64,000 nt of DNA from Pandoraea oxalativorans (GCF_000972785.3 NZ_CP011518.2:434001-498000); one strand, 5' to 3'. Shown: positions 27,791 through 37,930, counted from the stretch's first letter. Notes: generated by a model from the sequence alone, not told the origin. Made by a program: numbers and translations.

Positions 27791-27799
27791 CGGGACGGA

Positions 27800-28608
27800 T
27801 CGCGCGCTTACCCCGCCGACTACTGAAAAAGACAACCGGTACGGCACGCACGCTGAGACCGACGTGAAGTGCGCCGACCCCTTCCTGAGCACGGAACGGG
27901 CGCTGTGCTCACGCAACGCCACCGCCGGGCGGCGCCAACAGGCGTCGAGAATGTGCAACAGCTTGACCCGGCTGACTCACTCGACCCACTCGACCGGCTC
28001 GACGCGGTGGCGCGCAACGCGGCAGACATCGTGCGCTCGTGGCGGTGGCCCGCCGATCCGCGCGCCCCGGTGCTCAGGTCTCACGCGCGCGGCGGCAGGC
28101 TGTCGAGGGACCCTGGCCGGGCGCCACGGGCGCGGCCCCCGGTGGGGACAAAATGGCGCCGTGGCCCCGGGGCCCCACGCCTGCGGTCGTGACGCTCAGG
28201 CGGTCAGGGTCGGCCCGCTCGGCCCGTCGCCTGAGGGCCCGCCCCCGGACTCGCGCGTCACCCGTCGGGCGGGGCACGCGCGATGGCGGGGCGAGCGGCT
28301 TGCAGGGCCCGGGAGCGCCGCCGGACGGAGGTCAAGGGCGGCGGGCGGCCCGCGCGCGGCGGTCGACGTGCGTGTCACCGCGACGGTTTGAGGGAACGCC
28401 GGAGGGAATGCCTGAGGGGACACCACGCCGCCGCAGTGCGCGGCGGCACCGCGCCGTTGCACTGAGGGCACAAGTCACCCACCTGACCGCGCGCGCCAGG
28501 CGCATCGTCGCGCCGCACGCCAAGCAACGACAACCCGGCGCTGCGTCGATGCCAAGCGGTTGGGCGCTCGGGCCACCGCCCAGGCATGCGCAGGCTGACC
28601 GGCCACAG
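27800..28608. other. GC-rich stretch without supportable gene
   Basis: No recognisable family on either strand. Frames are Arg/Pro/Ala-rich and mutually overlapping. Confidence 0.4.
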
Positions 28609-28624
28609 TCAGGTCTTTACCCGA
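28609..28624 (+). promoter_or_regulatory. Palindromic operator-like motif, site 5
   Basis: TCAGGTCTTTACCCGA, 83 bp upstream of the ATG at 28707. Together with about 40 bp downstream, ending in TACTGTCAGGTGC, it is strongly similar to site 6 at 30051. Confidence 0.65.
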
Positions 28625-28706
28625 GGTGCGCCGCCGACGGCACCGACTACTGTCAGGTGCCGCCGCTTCACCCTCCCATCACTCACACTTTTGCCAAGGA
28701 CTTGCC

Positions 28707-29747
28707 ATGCATTTCGATACGGCTATCGCCAAGATCAATAACAACGCCACAATCGCTTTCCCAACCAAAGAACTTGATAAAAACCTCAAGAAGCGGCTGG
28801 AAACCCTGAATTTCAATGACCCGCTCGCCGTCAAGGAGCTCCATGAGATCGTCGCCAAAACCACCCTTGTCGAGAAAATCTGCGACGTCTTCTTCTACGG
28901 GGGAGAACTCCGAGCGTGTCATAAGGCCTGTACCACCCTCTTCTTTTTCAAGATCGCCGAACGACGGGGACAGCCCATGGACCACATTCCGGGCACCCGC
29001 GAGGAGGCACTCAAGACCGTGGCCACATGGATGTCACCCGTCGCACAAACCGAACTGCTGGCCGCGGTGAAAGATCAGTCAATCAGCAACGCGTTTTCCA
29101 TGTACTTCTCCGTCCATGACCGGTATTTTTTGGCTGCCAAGGTACTCCTCATCCAAGAGGCCGCCATGCCCGACAAGGACGCGAAAGACGGCCCCGGGAA
29201 GATGACGCACAGTCACGTGAAGCTCCAGGCGGCCGCGGACCACTTCCGGACCGCGGGCTTGTACTACGCCAATCAAGCAAAGAACCCCGCGCTTGCCATC
29301 GCAAGCTTTCAGTTGGCGCAAAATGCCTACCGGGATGTGCGGTGGCTGAGCCAGGTCGCGGAATGCAAACAGGCGGTCGGCGCCGTCCTCGGGAAAAAGG
29401 GATTGAACGGCGAGGCCGCAGAAGCCTTTATCGATTCCGCCAAGACTTTCGAGGAGACCGCAGCCGACTACGAGAAGCAGGGAGACAAACATTTCGTTCG
29501 GGTGTTCACGCAATCCGCGGCAATCATGTATAAGACCGGCGCCAAATTCTTCGAGAAGGACAAAAAGCCAGTGGACGCCGGTGATCACTTCATGAAGTGC
29601 GCCGACCTCTACCGGGCGATTGGCGATCACGCGCGCGCGAAAAAGAACTATCAGAAGGCGGTCGACTGTTACAACAAGGGGGGCCCGTCCGAGAAGCTGA
29701 CCCTGGCCAAGGAGCAGGTGCAAGAGCGCAGCCAGCCGGCGGCCTGA
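28707..29747 (+). CDS. SNAP-like helical-repeat protein (346 aa)
   Basis: The shortest member of the SNAP-like family. Residues about 1-130 are the family N-terminal domain (LETLNFNDPLAVKELHE, then NAFSMYFSVHDRYFLAAK). The rest is SNAP-style helical hairpins (AADHFRTAGLYYANQAKN, ASFQLAQNAYRDV, AADYEKQGDKHF, KNYQKAVDCYNKGG) close in length and rhythm to eukaryotic alpha-SNAP (about 295 aa). The start ATG follows AAGGA. The upstream palindrome and leader are shared with the next gene, which suggests duplication of a promoter-gene unit. No signal peptide. A host vesicle-trafficking role is only an inference from fold resemblance. Confidence 0.8.
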   Translation: MHFDTAIAKINNNATIAFPTKELDKNLKKRLETLNFNDPLAVKELHEIVAKTTLVEKICDVFFYGGELRACHKACTTLFFFKIAERRGQPMDHIPGTREEALKTVATWMSPVAQTELLAAVKDQSISNAFSMYFSVHDRYFLAAKVLLIQEAAMPDKDAKDGPGKMTHSHVKLQAAADHFRTAGLYYANQAKNPALAIASFQLAQNAYRDVRWLSQVAECKQAVGAVLGKKGLNGEAAEAFIDSAKTFEETAADYEKQGDKHFVRVFTQSAAIMYKTGAKFFEKDKKPVDAGDHFMKCADLYRAIGDHARAKKNYQKAVDCYNKGGPSEKLTLAKEQVQERSQPAA

Positions 29748-30050
29748 ACCCGCCGACAGCGGTCCTTGCCGAGCGCGGGCCCCGCGCGTCGACCCGCGGG
29801 TGGCGCGCCCCGAACGGACAAGCGTCGCCCGAGTGACGGCGCAGCGCCCCCCGGGCGCTCCCGGGGCGGGCGGCACGGCCGAGCGCTCGGGCGGTCGCCC
29901 TCGGGATACCGGCGCACCGCAGCCCGCCCCCGGGGGAGAGCGGCCCCGCGGCCAGCGCCGGGCACGGCGGCCACCGTCCGGGCAGGATCCGCTTGCCGCC
30001 GGGGGGTCAGGCGGGGCGCGCGCGGGTGTGCGCAGACTTATCGGCCACGC
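29748..30050. other. GC-rich leader region
   Basis: No gene seen. It ends with the palindrome-bearing leader of the next gene. Confidence 0.4.
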
Positions 30051-30066
30051 TCAGGTCTTTACCTGA
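30051..30066 (+). promoter_or_regulatory. Palindromic operator-like motif, site 6
   Basis: TCAGGTCTTTACCTGA, a perfect TCAGGT/ACCTGA inverted repeat, 196 bp upstream of the ATG at 30262. Confidence 0.7.
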
Positions 30067-30261
30067 GGTGCGCCACCGGCGGCACCGAGTACTGTCAGGT
30101 GCGCGCCGGCAGCGGCGTGCCGCCGCGCCCCCCTCACCTCACTCCCGCTCGTGCATCGAACCGGCCATGCATCTCGGTACGGCTAACCCCAGGGTCAATC
30201 ACCGGGGGCGCCGGCCGGGGGATTGAACGGGATCACCGGCGCCTGTGCTTGGAATTTCGTT

Positions 30262-32112
30262 ATGCTCGATAATCGCCTTGTCGTCTTTCGCAGCTTCGGC
30301 CGTGTCCTGCCCCTCGTGTCCGAGACACGTCGCAAGGCCATTGAGGGGGCGCTGAAGACGCTTAACTTCAATGATCGGCGGACGGTGGACGCGGCTTATC
30401 GGGCGCTCACCCAAACGGGGTATCTGGACCAACTCTGCGACTTTTTCTTTGCCGGCCGTAATAAAGCCAAATCCTTGCAGGCCTTGGCCGCTCTGGTCTT
30501 GTACCAGCTCGCCGAAGACCCGAAGCATAATCCTCACGCAGTGAATCCTGAGCCATTGCTGAGGAACCGCCAAGACGCCTGCAGGACGCTGGCGGGCGGT
30601 CTCACGGCGAGCGCGAAAACGATGCTGCTGGAGCTGGAAAGGAACGACATCCACACCGTGGCGAACGCGATTACGGACTTCCTGAGCGAAGCGGACTGGC
30701 GTTGTCTGGCCGCCGAGATGCACCTGAACGACGGTAAGGAAGCGCCGTGCCGAGCGTCCTCGGAGAAGGCGGCGCTCGCCTTCACGGCGTGCGCGGTTGC
30801 GCACGCGAACAGGCAGCGGTGGGCGCAGGAGGCCGCCATGCGGCAGGCGGCGGCGGCGGCCTTCACGGCGGCCTATACGGCGGCCAGGCAGGCCGGGGCG
30901 GCCTTCGTGGGCGATCTGCTCGCGAAAGCCGCGGACGCCCAGTGGCTGGCCGTGGGCGCCTGCGAGAAAACCCGTCCGAGCGGGTGGTCGCGCCCTGATC
31001 GCGAGCTCCGCGAGATCTGCGACGACGCCGCGCGCGCCGCTCGGCAAGCCGGTGAAGCGGCTCTGCGTGATGAAGATAGAGACAAATACTTCGGCCTCGC
31101 CGTGCACGCCTACACCCTTGTGGGTCAGTACACCGACGTCGCCAAGATCCATCGGCAACGGGCGAACGAGCATTTGTCGCAGTTCCGGTTCTCAAAGGCC
31201 GCGGAAGCCTTCCAGGCGGCCGCCATGGCTGAGCTTGAGGGAAAACGCCCCAGTCAGGCGGCACTCGTTCAGGCGGCAATCGACTTGCGCGCCGGCGCCG
31301 GCGCCCTCCTCAAGATATCCAAGCCGCCCAAGCGCTTCTCTGATGCAGCCCGCCTGTACGAGGCGGCCGCGCGCGCATACCGCGACGCCAAACAATACCG
31401 GGAGGCTGCGTCAGCCGCCCTGGACGCCGCGGCCGCTTACGAGCGCGATCACAAGCCCTTTAGCAGGGCACAAGCGCTCGAGTTGGCCGCCCGTGCGCTC
31501 GCTCAAGTGCCTGACCCCCTGGGCGCTGCAGCGCTCTGGATGCAGGTCGCAGACATCCACCCCTACATCGGTCTCGGGCGCTATCGCCGGGCGCTGGCCC
31601 TTACGGCGGCCGGCAGCGAATTTAAGAAAGGCGGCAAGCTCGACCTGGCCGAAGCGGCCCATCTCCAGGCCGAGACACTCTACATGGCGACGGGCGAGGT
31701 CGAACGGGCACAGGCAGCACGGGCGGCGGCAGACGCATGCCGACCAAAGAAGCTTAACATGGCCGCCTTCGAGAAGATGGCGCCCGCCAACGACCAGGTG
31801 ATCGTCGAGATCAACGCTCTCATCGACGCGCATCAGGTCGCCCTGCAGTCTGTTGACGGCCTCCAACTCGCCGACGGGCGCAGGCTTTACTTTGAGGAGC
31901 TCTGCTGCTACATCGAACAGGTCAAATTCGTTCCGGGCACGCGCGTTGAGTTTGTTCTGCTGTTCTGCCAGCACGTGGGGAACTTCGTGATCATGCCGGC
32001 TGCCCAGCAGCTGGTCAGCATGGGGCGCCACCACATCGAGCGCCGCGAGTTGCAAATCGGGGACGTGTTTCGGGGAGAGGCGCTCCTGGCGCTTCTGTCG
32101 CAGGTGAACTGA
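30262..32112 (+). CDS. SNAP-like helical-repeat protein (616 aa)
   Basis: The N-terminal 150 residues align with the product at 6717 from the first residue (VFRSFGRVLPLVSETRRK against LFRRYAQWLPCVSEPRRR), which is why I take the ATG at 30262 over a TTG at 30223. The family motif is NAITDFLSEADWRCLAAE. Then come SNAP-style helical repeats (AARAYRDAKQYREAASAALD type). The last 110 residues form an extra domain (ELCCYIEQVKFVPGTRVEF, HVGNFVIMPAAQQL) absent from the other members. No signal peptide. Preceded by palindrome site 6. Confidence 0.78.
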   Translation: MLDNRLVVFRSFGRVLPLVSETRRKAIEGALKTLNFNDRRTVDAAYRALTQTGYLDQLCDFFFAGRNKAKSLQALAALVLYQLAEDPKHNPHAVNPEPLLRNRQDACRTLAGGLTASAKTMLLELERNDIHTVANAITDFLSEADWRCLAAEMHLNDGKEAPCRASSEKAALAFTACAVAHANRQRWAQEAAMRQAAAAAFTAAYTAARQAGAAFVGDLLAKAADAQWLAVGACEKTRPSGWSRPDRELREICDDAARAARQAGEAALRDEDRDKYFGLAVHAYTLVGQYTDVAKIHRQRANEHLSQFRFSKAAEAFQAAAMAELEGKRPSQAALVQAAIDLRAGAGALLKISKPPKRFSDAARLYEAAARAYRDAKQYREAASAALDAAAAYERDHKPFSRAQALELAARALAQVPDPLGAAALWMQVADIHPYIGLGRYRRALALTAAGSEFKKGGKLDLAEAAHLQAETLYMATGEVERAQAARAAADACRPKKLNMAAFEKMAPANDQVIVEINALIDAHQVALQSVDGLQLADGRRLYFEELCCYIEQVKFVPGTRVEFVLLFCQHVGNFVIMPAAQQLVSMGRHHIERRELQIGDVFRGEALLALLSQVN

Positions 32113-32260
32113 CAGGTTTTTTTCGCACCGCTCGCGTCCGGAGAGTCACGGCGCCGGTGGTCGAACGACCTTCGCCGGCCCGATGAAACTCCGCTGGCGT
32201 CAAATCCTGCCAACGCGAATGCGGACGCACTTCGTTGTAGTGAATCGCGCCGCGTCGCCG
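32113..32260 (-). pseudogene. IS3-family transposase orfB C-terminal fragment
   Basis: The minus strand reads HYNEVRPHSRWQDLTPAEFH, the classic C-terminal signature of IS3-type OrfB. The following element end recurs in the opposite orientation at 40532-40610. Confidence 0.7.
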
Positions 32261-32264
32261 GCCG

Positions 32265-32610
32265 GCGTGGTCGTGTCGGCCCCCGGCTCGGCGAGACCGC
32301 GCAGGCCCCCGTCGGCTTGCCCGATACGCTCAAACATCGCCCCGTAGACCGCGGATGCTCCGCGTGGGCCGGGGCAGGCCTGTCATAACGCGCACATCAG
32401 CGGCGCACCACCACTGGAGCATGCGCCCGAGTTGCGCCCGCGTTGGGCTCGCGTGCGCCGGGTCCCCGTCGCTTTCTCGGCAAGTCTGCGGGCGCCCCCG
32501 GCCCCGCACATCGAGCCTCGGCACCTCAGCCACTCAGCGCCTGCTGACGTGTCCGGTCCCGCTCGCGCGTCGAGACACGCGCATCGCCGATCAGGGACGC
32601 ACCTGCCGCA
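32265..32610 (-). pseudogene. Serine recombinase/resolvase remnant
   Basis: Across shifting minus-strand frames the pieces DARVSTRERDRT, AEKATGTRRTRAQLGRML and GLRGLAEPGADTTTPA are readable, which is the layout of Tn3-type resolvases. Frameshifted. A better preserved copy is at 50800-51230. Confidence 0.65.
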
Positions 32611-33590
32611 AGCTCCCCGCTCAGGGCCACAGCGGGCTCGAGCATCGCAAGGTTCACGGGTCGCGCCACGCGCCGTACGCGCCCCTGCTCGCACCGGTGC
32701 ACGGGCGCACGGGCGACGCGCCAGGGATGACAACCGCTGCTCCCCGCGTGCGCGCCGGCGCGCGACCGTTTCCCGTTTCCTTTACGTGACGATCAAGCGG
32801 CCTGCGGCCAAGGACACCGCGCCGGCCCACCCGGCGCGGGCGATCATCTCGGGCGGCCCCCCCGGCGCTCGCCAAAACGGCCCGCTCAAAGCCGCAAGGC
32901 TTTGCAGATTCGTCACGTCGTCACGATCACCGGCGACGCACCGGGCGCCTCCCCTGCGCAATCCCTGGCAATCGAGAAGGCCGTCGCGCGACGGTTTGCC
33001 GAGCCAAGCGAGCCGCACGCGCAGCCAGGGACGAAACCGCCGCCCGAACGCGCCGTCAAGACGCACCGCAACGTCGAGCTAGAAAGCACGGGGCACGCGG
33101 CCGGTACCCCTCGCCGCGACGAGGTCCGCGCGAATTGATCGGCCCCCCGGCGTTGGGCGGCGCGTCAGCGCCAACGGTGCCCACCGAAAGCCCTGTGCAC
33201 ACAACCAGGACCGCGCTCAACTGCGACCTCCCCCCGGGCTTCGCCTGGAGCCCCCGCGTCGGGCGCAACGGCAAACGGCGCGATGATGCGCCGTCGACGC
33301 CGCGCCTCATCCACGCCGGCCCGCCACGCGGCGCATCGCCGGCGGGGCCGGCACGGGGCCGGCACCGGGCCGGTACTCAAGGACAAGGGCGGCGTGAATG
33401 CGAACCCGTTGCGGCGACAGCTGCGGCGGTATCAGGGCCGTGGCGAGCGGGTCGCGCTGTCAGGCCCGAGAAGGCCGAGATGACATCGGAACGAGCCGCG
33501 CCCGGCGTGGCCGACGCCTAAGCGGCCGTGCCTGAGCGGCCGTCGGCGCGCGACTCCCATTGACAACGGCGGTGTCGCGATAACGTCGTG
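32611..33590. other. GC-rich stretch without supportable gene
   Basis: About 1 kb of overlapping low-complexity frames. Near the end, GTCGCGAT and ATCGCGAC (33573-33597) form a perfect 8-bp stem with a 9-base loop. Confidence 0.4.
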
Positions 33591-33596
33591 ATCGCG

Positions 33597-33632
33597 ACAA
33601 AAGGGGGTGGGTCACCCAACGAACGACCCACC
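33597..33632 (-). terminator. Rho-independent terminator of the membrane protein gene
   Basis: On the minus strand an 8-bp perfect stem GGTGGGTC/GACCCACC is followed by CCCCTTTTG, 17 bp after the stop of the gene at 33649. Confidence 0.7.
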
Positions 33633-33648
33633 GTACCGGCTGCCCTTC

Positions 33649-34533
33649 TCACCGCTGGCGCATGCGGCCCCCGAGGGTCGCCGAAAAGCTTGCCACAAAC
33701 GCGCCACTCAGCAGTGCCACAAACGCCCAGATCGAGAAAAGCATCAGCGCTTTTCGCGCCGCCTCGGCCGCCTCCTTGGCCTTTTGCTCCGCCTGCGCCG
33801 CGGCCTCACGCAACTGCGTCTGGATTTGCGTGAGCCGTTGCTGTGCGGCGGCTTCATCGACGCCCGCGCGCTTGGCAACGAGCTTGACCAGATAAGCGCG
33901 ATCGGTGTCCGTCAGCTGCCCATTGAGCAGACTGCGCGCCATGATTCTCGACACCTGCGCACGCTCATCGCCCGCGGGCGGCGTGACAGCGGGATCGCTC
34001 GGGCGTAGCAACGCATCGGTGAAATCATCGAGCAGCCCGGCGCGATTGCCGAGCGGCGCGCCTTGAGAGACGGCGGCGGTGGCCGAGCCGGCGAGCGAGG
34101 CCGCCGCCCGGGTGCCCCCCGAGAGCAACGACGTTGTCGTCGCACCGAGGAGCACCAGACCGATGATCACGCTCACGGCCCACATCAAAAAGCCGTGCGC
34201 CGTATCGCGAAAATAAACCTCGTCAGGGGCCGCGTCGCTCCATTTGGTGCGCAGCCGGCCGGTGATAAACCCGCCGACGCCGTACGCGATGAGCTGACTG
34301 ACGAGCAGCCACACGATCGATCCGACGGCGAGCGCCGTGGCCGGCGGCGCGGCGTTGCGCCATGGAGAAATCGACGCAAAGCCCAGCCCGGTGCCGCCCG
34401 TGAGCAGCATGGCGGAGACGGCCGCCGCGATGACCGCCCCCGCAAGGACGGCCCCCCAGGAAACCGCGGAGTCAGTGGACTCGGCATGGGCCGCGGGAAG
34501 AGGAGTGTTGGCAACCAGTTGCGCATCTTGCAT
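33649..34533 (-). CDS. Conserved integral membrane protein (294 aa)
   Basis: Four predicted membrane segments: WGAVLAGAVIAAAVSAMLL near residue 26, VGSIVWLLVSQLIAYGVGG near 66, FLMWAVSVIIGLVLLGA near 113, and a C-terminal LFSIWAFVALLSGAFVASF. A long helical Ala/Gln/Lys-rich region (QLREAAAQAEQKAKEAAEAA) precedes the last one. Similar proteins of unknown function are common in Burkholderia and other proteobacteria, often near stress genes. The ATG at 34533 follows AAGGA. It is preceded on the same strand by a 24-aa membrane peptide gene 41 bp away, probably in one transcript. Normal GC, so I regard it as chromosomal core rather than island content. Confidence 0.8.
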   Translation of the reverse strand: MQDAQLVANTPLPAAHAESTDSAVSWGAVLAGAVIAAAVSAMLLTGGTGLGFASISPWRNAAPPATALAVGSIVWLLVSQLIAYGVGGFITGRLRTKWSDAAPDEVYFRDTAHGFLMWAVSVIIGLVLLGATTTSLLSGGTRAAASLAGSATAAVSQGAPLGNRAGLLDDFTDALLRPSDPAVTPPAGDERAQVSRIMARSLLNGQLTDTDRAYLVKLVAKRAGVDEAAAQQRLTQIQTQLREAAAQAEQKAKEAAEAARKALMLFSIWAFVALLSGAFVASFSATLGGRMRQR

Positions 34534-34574
34534 GACGGTTCCTTGTGCAGGTGGAGATCGGTGACAAGCCAGGA

Positions 34575-34649
34575 TCAATGGGCAAACAACGCGATCAAAA
34601 TGACGATGGGGATCGGCACCCCCAGCAACAGCAAAATAATGGATCTCAC
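34575..34649 (-). CDS. Small membrane peptide (24 aa)
   Basis: GTG start with a very strong AAGGAGG eight bases upstream. The product is one hydrophobic segment with a GVPIPIVILIALFAH end. Such very short single-span peptides beside DUF-type membrane genes are widespread in Burkholderiales; role unknown. It precedes the membrane protein gene on the same strand. Confidence 0.6.
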   Translation of the reverse strand: MRSIILLLLGVPIPIVILIALFAH

Positions 34650-34820
34650 GGTACCTCCTTGTTGAGCGGCCGCGTGCCCGGCGCTTGCACTCGCGTGCTC
34701 GCGCCGAGGCACGGCCAGCGGCCGTTATGATTGAGGTAGAACAAAATCAGGGAGAACGCCCTGTAGCCGCGCGAGGCGGGGACGCTGCCCTCCCCCTCGG
34801 ACGTGGCCAAGCCGCCGCGC

Positions 34821-35033
34821 TTACCAGAGCTTGTGCCGCTCATTCCACGCATCGACGTCGCGTTCGACGTCGGCTTTCGACTTGGCCTGCCCGTAGCGCT
34901 CCTGAATCACACCGACGAACTTGTCACGATTGCCTTCGACCCTGAGCAGGTCGTCGTCGGTCAGATCCGCCCACCGCTTCTTGACTTCGCCTTTGAGTTG
35001 GCTCCACTTGCCCTTGATCGTCTCTGAGTTCAT
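34821..35033 (-). CDS. CsbD family stress protein (70 aa)
   Basis: MNSETIKGKWSQLKGEVKKR at the N-terminus and the following WADLTDDDL and GYGQAK-like (RYGQAKSKAD) segments are typical of the CsbD/YjbJ family. These are small hydrophilic general-stress proteins of unknown biochemical role. The ATG at 35033 follows GGGAGG. It shares direction with the membrane protein genes downstream, and the usual length fits. Confidence 0.92.
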   Translation of the reverse strand: MNSETIKGKWSQLKGEVKKRWADLTDDDLLRVEGNRDKFVGVIQERYGQAKSKADVERDVDAWNERHKLW

Positions 35034-36210
35034 AACACCTCCCGAGTGTTGGCTTGAGTTCGCACCCTGCCGCGCACCGGCGGGCGACGGGACACGCGCC
35101 GCGCCCGCTCGCCCGTGCGCCCGCATGCGCACCCGCCACGGCTGTGACAGTGCCTCCAGCATAGGCGGTGCGCCGCGAGTACGCTGTCAGGCGCGGCGAC
35201 GCCGTCGCGTCAGCGCAAGCCGGAAGTGCTGTAGGCGCATTCCGCCTCGTGGCGCGAGAAATGAGGGGTAGCAGTGGAGGCGGCGGCGGCAGAGGCGGCA
35301 AGGGCGGAAAAGCGTCCCCGAGCGAACGGCGTGCGTGTCACGGCGCTCGATGACATCCGCAGATACCCGAGCGGCGACCGAACGCTCGTCTTTGCATCGG
35401 CACTGCAAGCCACGCGTCAAGCGCGCCAAGCGCGTCGACCGCCCGCCACAGCCGGTGCTTCTTGCGGTGGCGCGTCACGCCCCCTGCGTCAACCGGCCCC
35501 TGTCCACCACGCCCCGCGCAGCTCGGACGAATTCGCCCGGCGACGGCCGGATCGCACCTCATCGCCCGGGCTCGTGCCGTCTCATCAGTGAGCGCCATGC
35601 CCCGGCGGTCCGCCTGTCCTCGTCGATGCGCAGGCGCCGTGGAAACCGCGCCGACAGCCCCACCGAATCGCGAAGCTTGTGCGGCGCAAATCGGTCGCCG
35701 TTGAACGAGATCGCGACGTCGCGCGAGCGCGCGGAATAAGCGGGATGAGGGGGATAAGCGACGTTTGTGCAGGCCGCGCATCCGAGCCGTCCCCGCCTCG
35801 GCCCACCGGACACTCCCCGGCTCGCCGCTTGGTGCCGCCCGAGCGCTGCGGCCGGCCGCACGGTCTCACGCGGGAATGGGTCCGCGCCGTGTCGCGTCGC
35901 CCTGCCTTTTGCGGCATCGGCCCCCCGCGGCCCCGGCGGAGACTGACAACAACTAACAAAAACTAATAAGTTGTCGCAGCGGGGCACCTGCGGGCAGCGT
36001 GGCCCAAGCGCGGCGCCGTTTCCCGGTCGGGGGCGGCGCGCGTGCACGCTCGCGAAAGCGCCAAGTGCGGGCCGCGGGCATACGCCGTCGTGTGGCACTG
36101 ACGCGTTGGAGGCGGTACGATAGCCCCACCTCTGCGCGGCTTCCCAGCGGCCTTGCCGCCGACACCCGGTCACGACGATGTCGCGCGCACCCACCCCCAA
36201 GGAGAAGTGC
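35034..36210. other. Long intergenic region
   Basis: No gene I can support. A minus-strand stretch near 35600-35760 reads RDVAISFNGDRFAPHKLRDS in one frame but matches no family I recognise and has no start context. Confidence 0.4.
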
Positions 36211-36486
36211 ATGGCCGATATCAAATCCGTCCTGACCGACGCCGAAGACCTTCTCACGCAAGCCGCCAACGCGAGCGGCGAGCGTGCTTCCGAGCTGAGC
36301 GCCAAGGCCCTGGCGCTGCTTGAGCAAGCCAGAGTCAAGGCCTCGGACGTGCAAGTGGTGGTCGTCGAAAAGAGCAAGCAGGCCGCGCGCGCCACCGATG
36401 ATTATGTGCATGGCCATCCATGGCAGGCCGCCGGCGTCGGCATCGGGCTCGGTGTGCTGGTCGGCCTGCTGCTCCACCGCAAGTAA
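36211..36486 (+). CDS. ElaB/YqjD/DUF883 family membrane-anchored ribosome-binding-type protein (91 aa)
   Basis: The N-terminal two thirds is an amphipathic helical region (LLTQAANASGERASELSAKA, then QARVKASDVQVVVVEKSKQA). It is followed by the family's C-terminal anchor VHGHPWQAAGVGIGLGVLVG with the GxGxxxG-type tail LLLHRK. In E. coli YqjD and ElaB are inner-membrane, stationary-phase proteins that associate with ribosomes. The ATG follows AAGGAG. It begins a three-gene cluster corresponding to E. coli yqjD-yqjE-yqjK. Confidence 0.92.
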   Translation: MADIKSVLTDAEDLLTQAANASGERASELSAKALALLEQARVKASDVQVVVVEKSKQAARATDDYVHGHPWQAAGVGIGLGVLVGLLLHRK

Positions 36487-36580
36487 GCCGCGCCGACGCC
36501 GGTCCTTTCTCACCGACTCCGCCCACCACCGTGCCTGTCTGACTCGCCATGCGAAACAGGCGCACCGCCCACCACAGCCC

Positions 36581-36961
36581 ATGGCCGAAAATGATCATAC
36601 GACGGCGCCGCCCTCGCTGCGGCGCCTCGCCGGTGCGTTGCTCGAGACGGTTCAGTCGCGCCTCGAACTCGTCGGAATCGAACTGACCGAAGAAAAAGAA
36701 CGGTGGGTGGGCGTCGCCTTCCTCGGCCTTGCCGCGATGCTCTTCGGTGCCCTCGCCCTCGTGTCCCTCACCGTGCTGCTGATCGTGGTTTCCTGGAACG
36801 CCTGCCGCCTGCCGGCCATCACCGGCATTTTCATCGTGTATTTCCTGCTCGCGGGCTGGTGTGCCGCCCGTGCCCGCGCCATCTTGCGCACGGCGCCGAT
36901 GCCGTTCGAGGCCACTCTCGCCGAATTCGCGAAAGACCGCGACGCGCTGCGAGCGGACTGA
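36581..36961 (+). CDS. YqjE-like phage holin family (holin_3_6) protein (126 aa)
   Basis: A hydrophilic start (LRRLAGALLETVQSRLELVG, IELTEEKER) precedes two long membrane segments (VGVAFLGLAAMLFGALALVS and a second around ITGIFIVYFLLAGW), then a cytoplasmic tail. This matches the YqjE membrane family that regularly follows DUF883 genes. It lies 95 bp downstream of the DUF883 gene and is probably co-transcribed. Confidence 0.88.
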   Translation: MAENDHTTAPPSLRRLAGALLETVQSRLELVGIELTEEKERWVGVAFLGLAAMLFGALALVSLTVLLIVVSWNACRLPAITGIFIVYFLLAGWCAARARAILRTAPMPFEATLAEFAKDRDALRAD

Positions 36962-37070
36962 CGGAGATCCGAGCGTGCCACCGCAACCCCCTTGCCCACC
37001 CCGGGCCGCATCACCACGACAGCCCCGCCCTTCGCGTCTCACGCCTCTCACGCGTCATGAGCCGCTCGCG

Positions 37071-37508
37071 ATGCGCAAGGCCATGGTGCTCAGGCGCATC
37101 GCGCGCGAGCGGGCCGAACTGGTTCAGGCCACCCACGTTGCGCGCGCGCGGCTGCGCAATGTTGGCCGCGTTCCCGGTTTACTCCTTGGCGGTTTCGCCA
37201 CGCTTTCGAGCTTCGGCACTTTGGGCACCCTCGCCACCCTCACCGGCGCGCTGCCGCGCGAGCCCCTGCGCTCGGTGGCGTCGTCGGCCCTCGGCGGCTT
37301 GGCCCACACGCGAGTCGGACGCATCGTGCATCGCATTCTCCCTTGGTGCGGCCTCGGCATGCTCGTTTGGCGAAGCATCCGGCGCCCGCGGGACATGACG
37401 AAATTGTCAGGTTCGCAAAGCGCTGGCGCGGCAACGCCCGACGCGGCGGTGTCATCGTCCCCCCCGGCCCGCGCAGCCGACTATCCTGGCGCGCTGCCGT
37501 TGATGTAG
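37071..37508 (+). CDS. YqjK-like membrane protein (145 aa)
   Basis: The position after DUF883 and YqjE genes and an N-terminal basic helix (AMVLRRIARERAELVQATHV) fit the third gene of this cluster. A hydrophobic stretch rich in Gly/Leu/Thr (LLLGGFATLSSFGTLGTLAT) and a second at VHRILPWCGLGMLVW suggest membrane association. I chose ATG 37071 by the basic start; the frame is open further upstream. Sequence conservation in this family is low, so the assignment rests partly on context. Confidence 0.65.
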   Translation: MRKAMVLRRIARERAELVQATHVARARLRNVGRVPGLLLGGFATLSSFGTLGTLATLTGALPREPLRSVASSALGGLAHTRVGRIVHRILPWCGLGMLVWRSIRRPRDMTKLSGSQSAGAATPDAAVSSSPPARAADYPGALPLM

Positions 37509-37930
37509 GGCACGGGGCGGCCGTGCGCGGGCTCAAGGCGACAGCGCGATGAGCGCCCCCTCTTTTGGCGTCCAACGCCTTGGCGCCCGTGCCTCAGCGC
37601 GCCCGCCGGCCCGGCCCCGACGAATCCGGCGGCAGGCTTGCCGTGTCTGCGATGCGGGTGGCCTTCAGCGCGCTTCGCGCCGGTGTTATCGGTGCCCGAC
37701 TTGAAATCTCAGAAGACCGTCCGACCAAGCGAGACCCTCACCCACCGTTGCTCCTGCGGTAAGGCGCAGCCCACGGCTGCCGCTTCACGGCGTCACGGGG
37801 CGACGCTTCCTGAAATTGCCGGATCACGTCGCCCAAGCGTCGCGCGATATATAACGTATAACGGGCGCGCGCGGGCGGAGGATACGGAGGATATCAAGCC
37901 GCAGGGTTTCAGCACGCACACCGGCCACCC
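37509..37930. other. Intergenic region with shared remnant
   Basis: No gene. About 55 bp near 37650-37710 (CTTCAGCGCGCTTC, then TATCGGTG) resemble 47523-47575, so both are copies of a decayed element. Confidence 0.4.
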
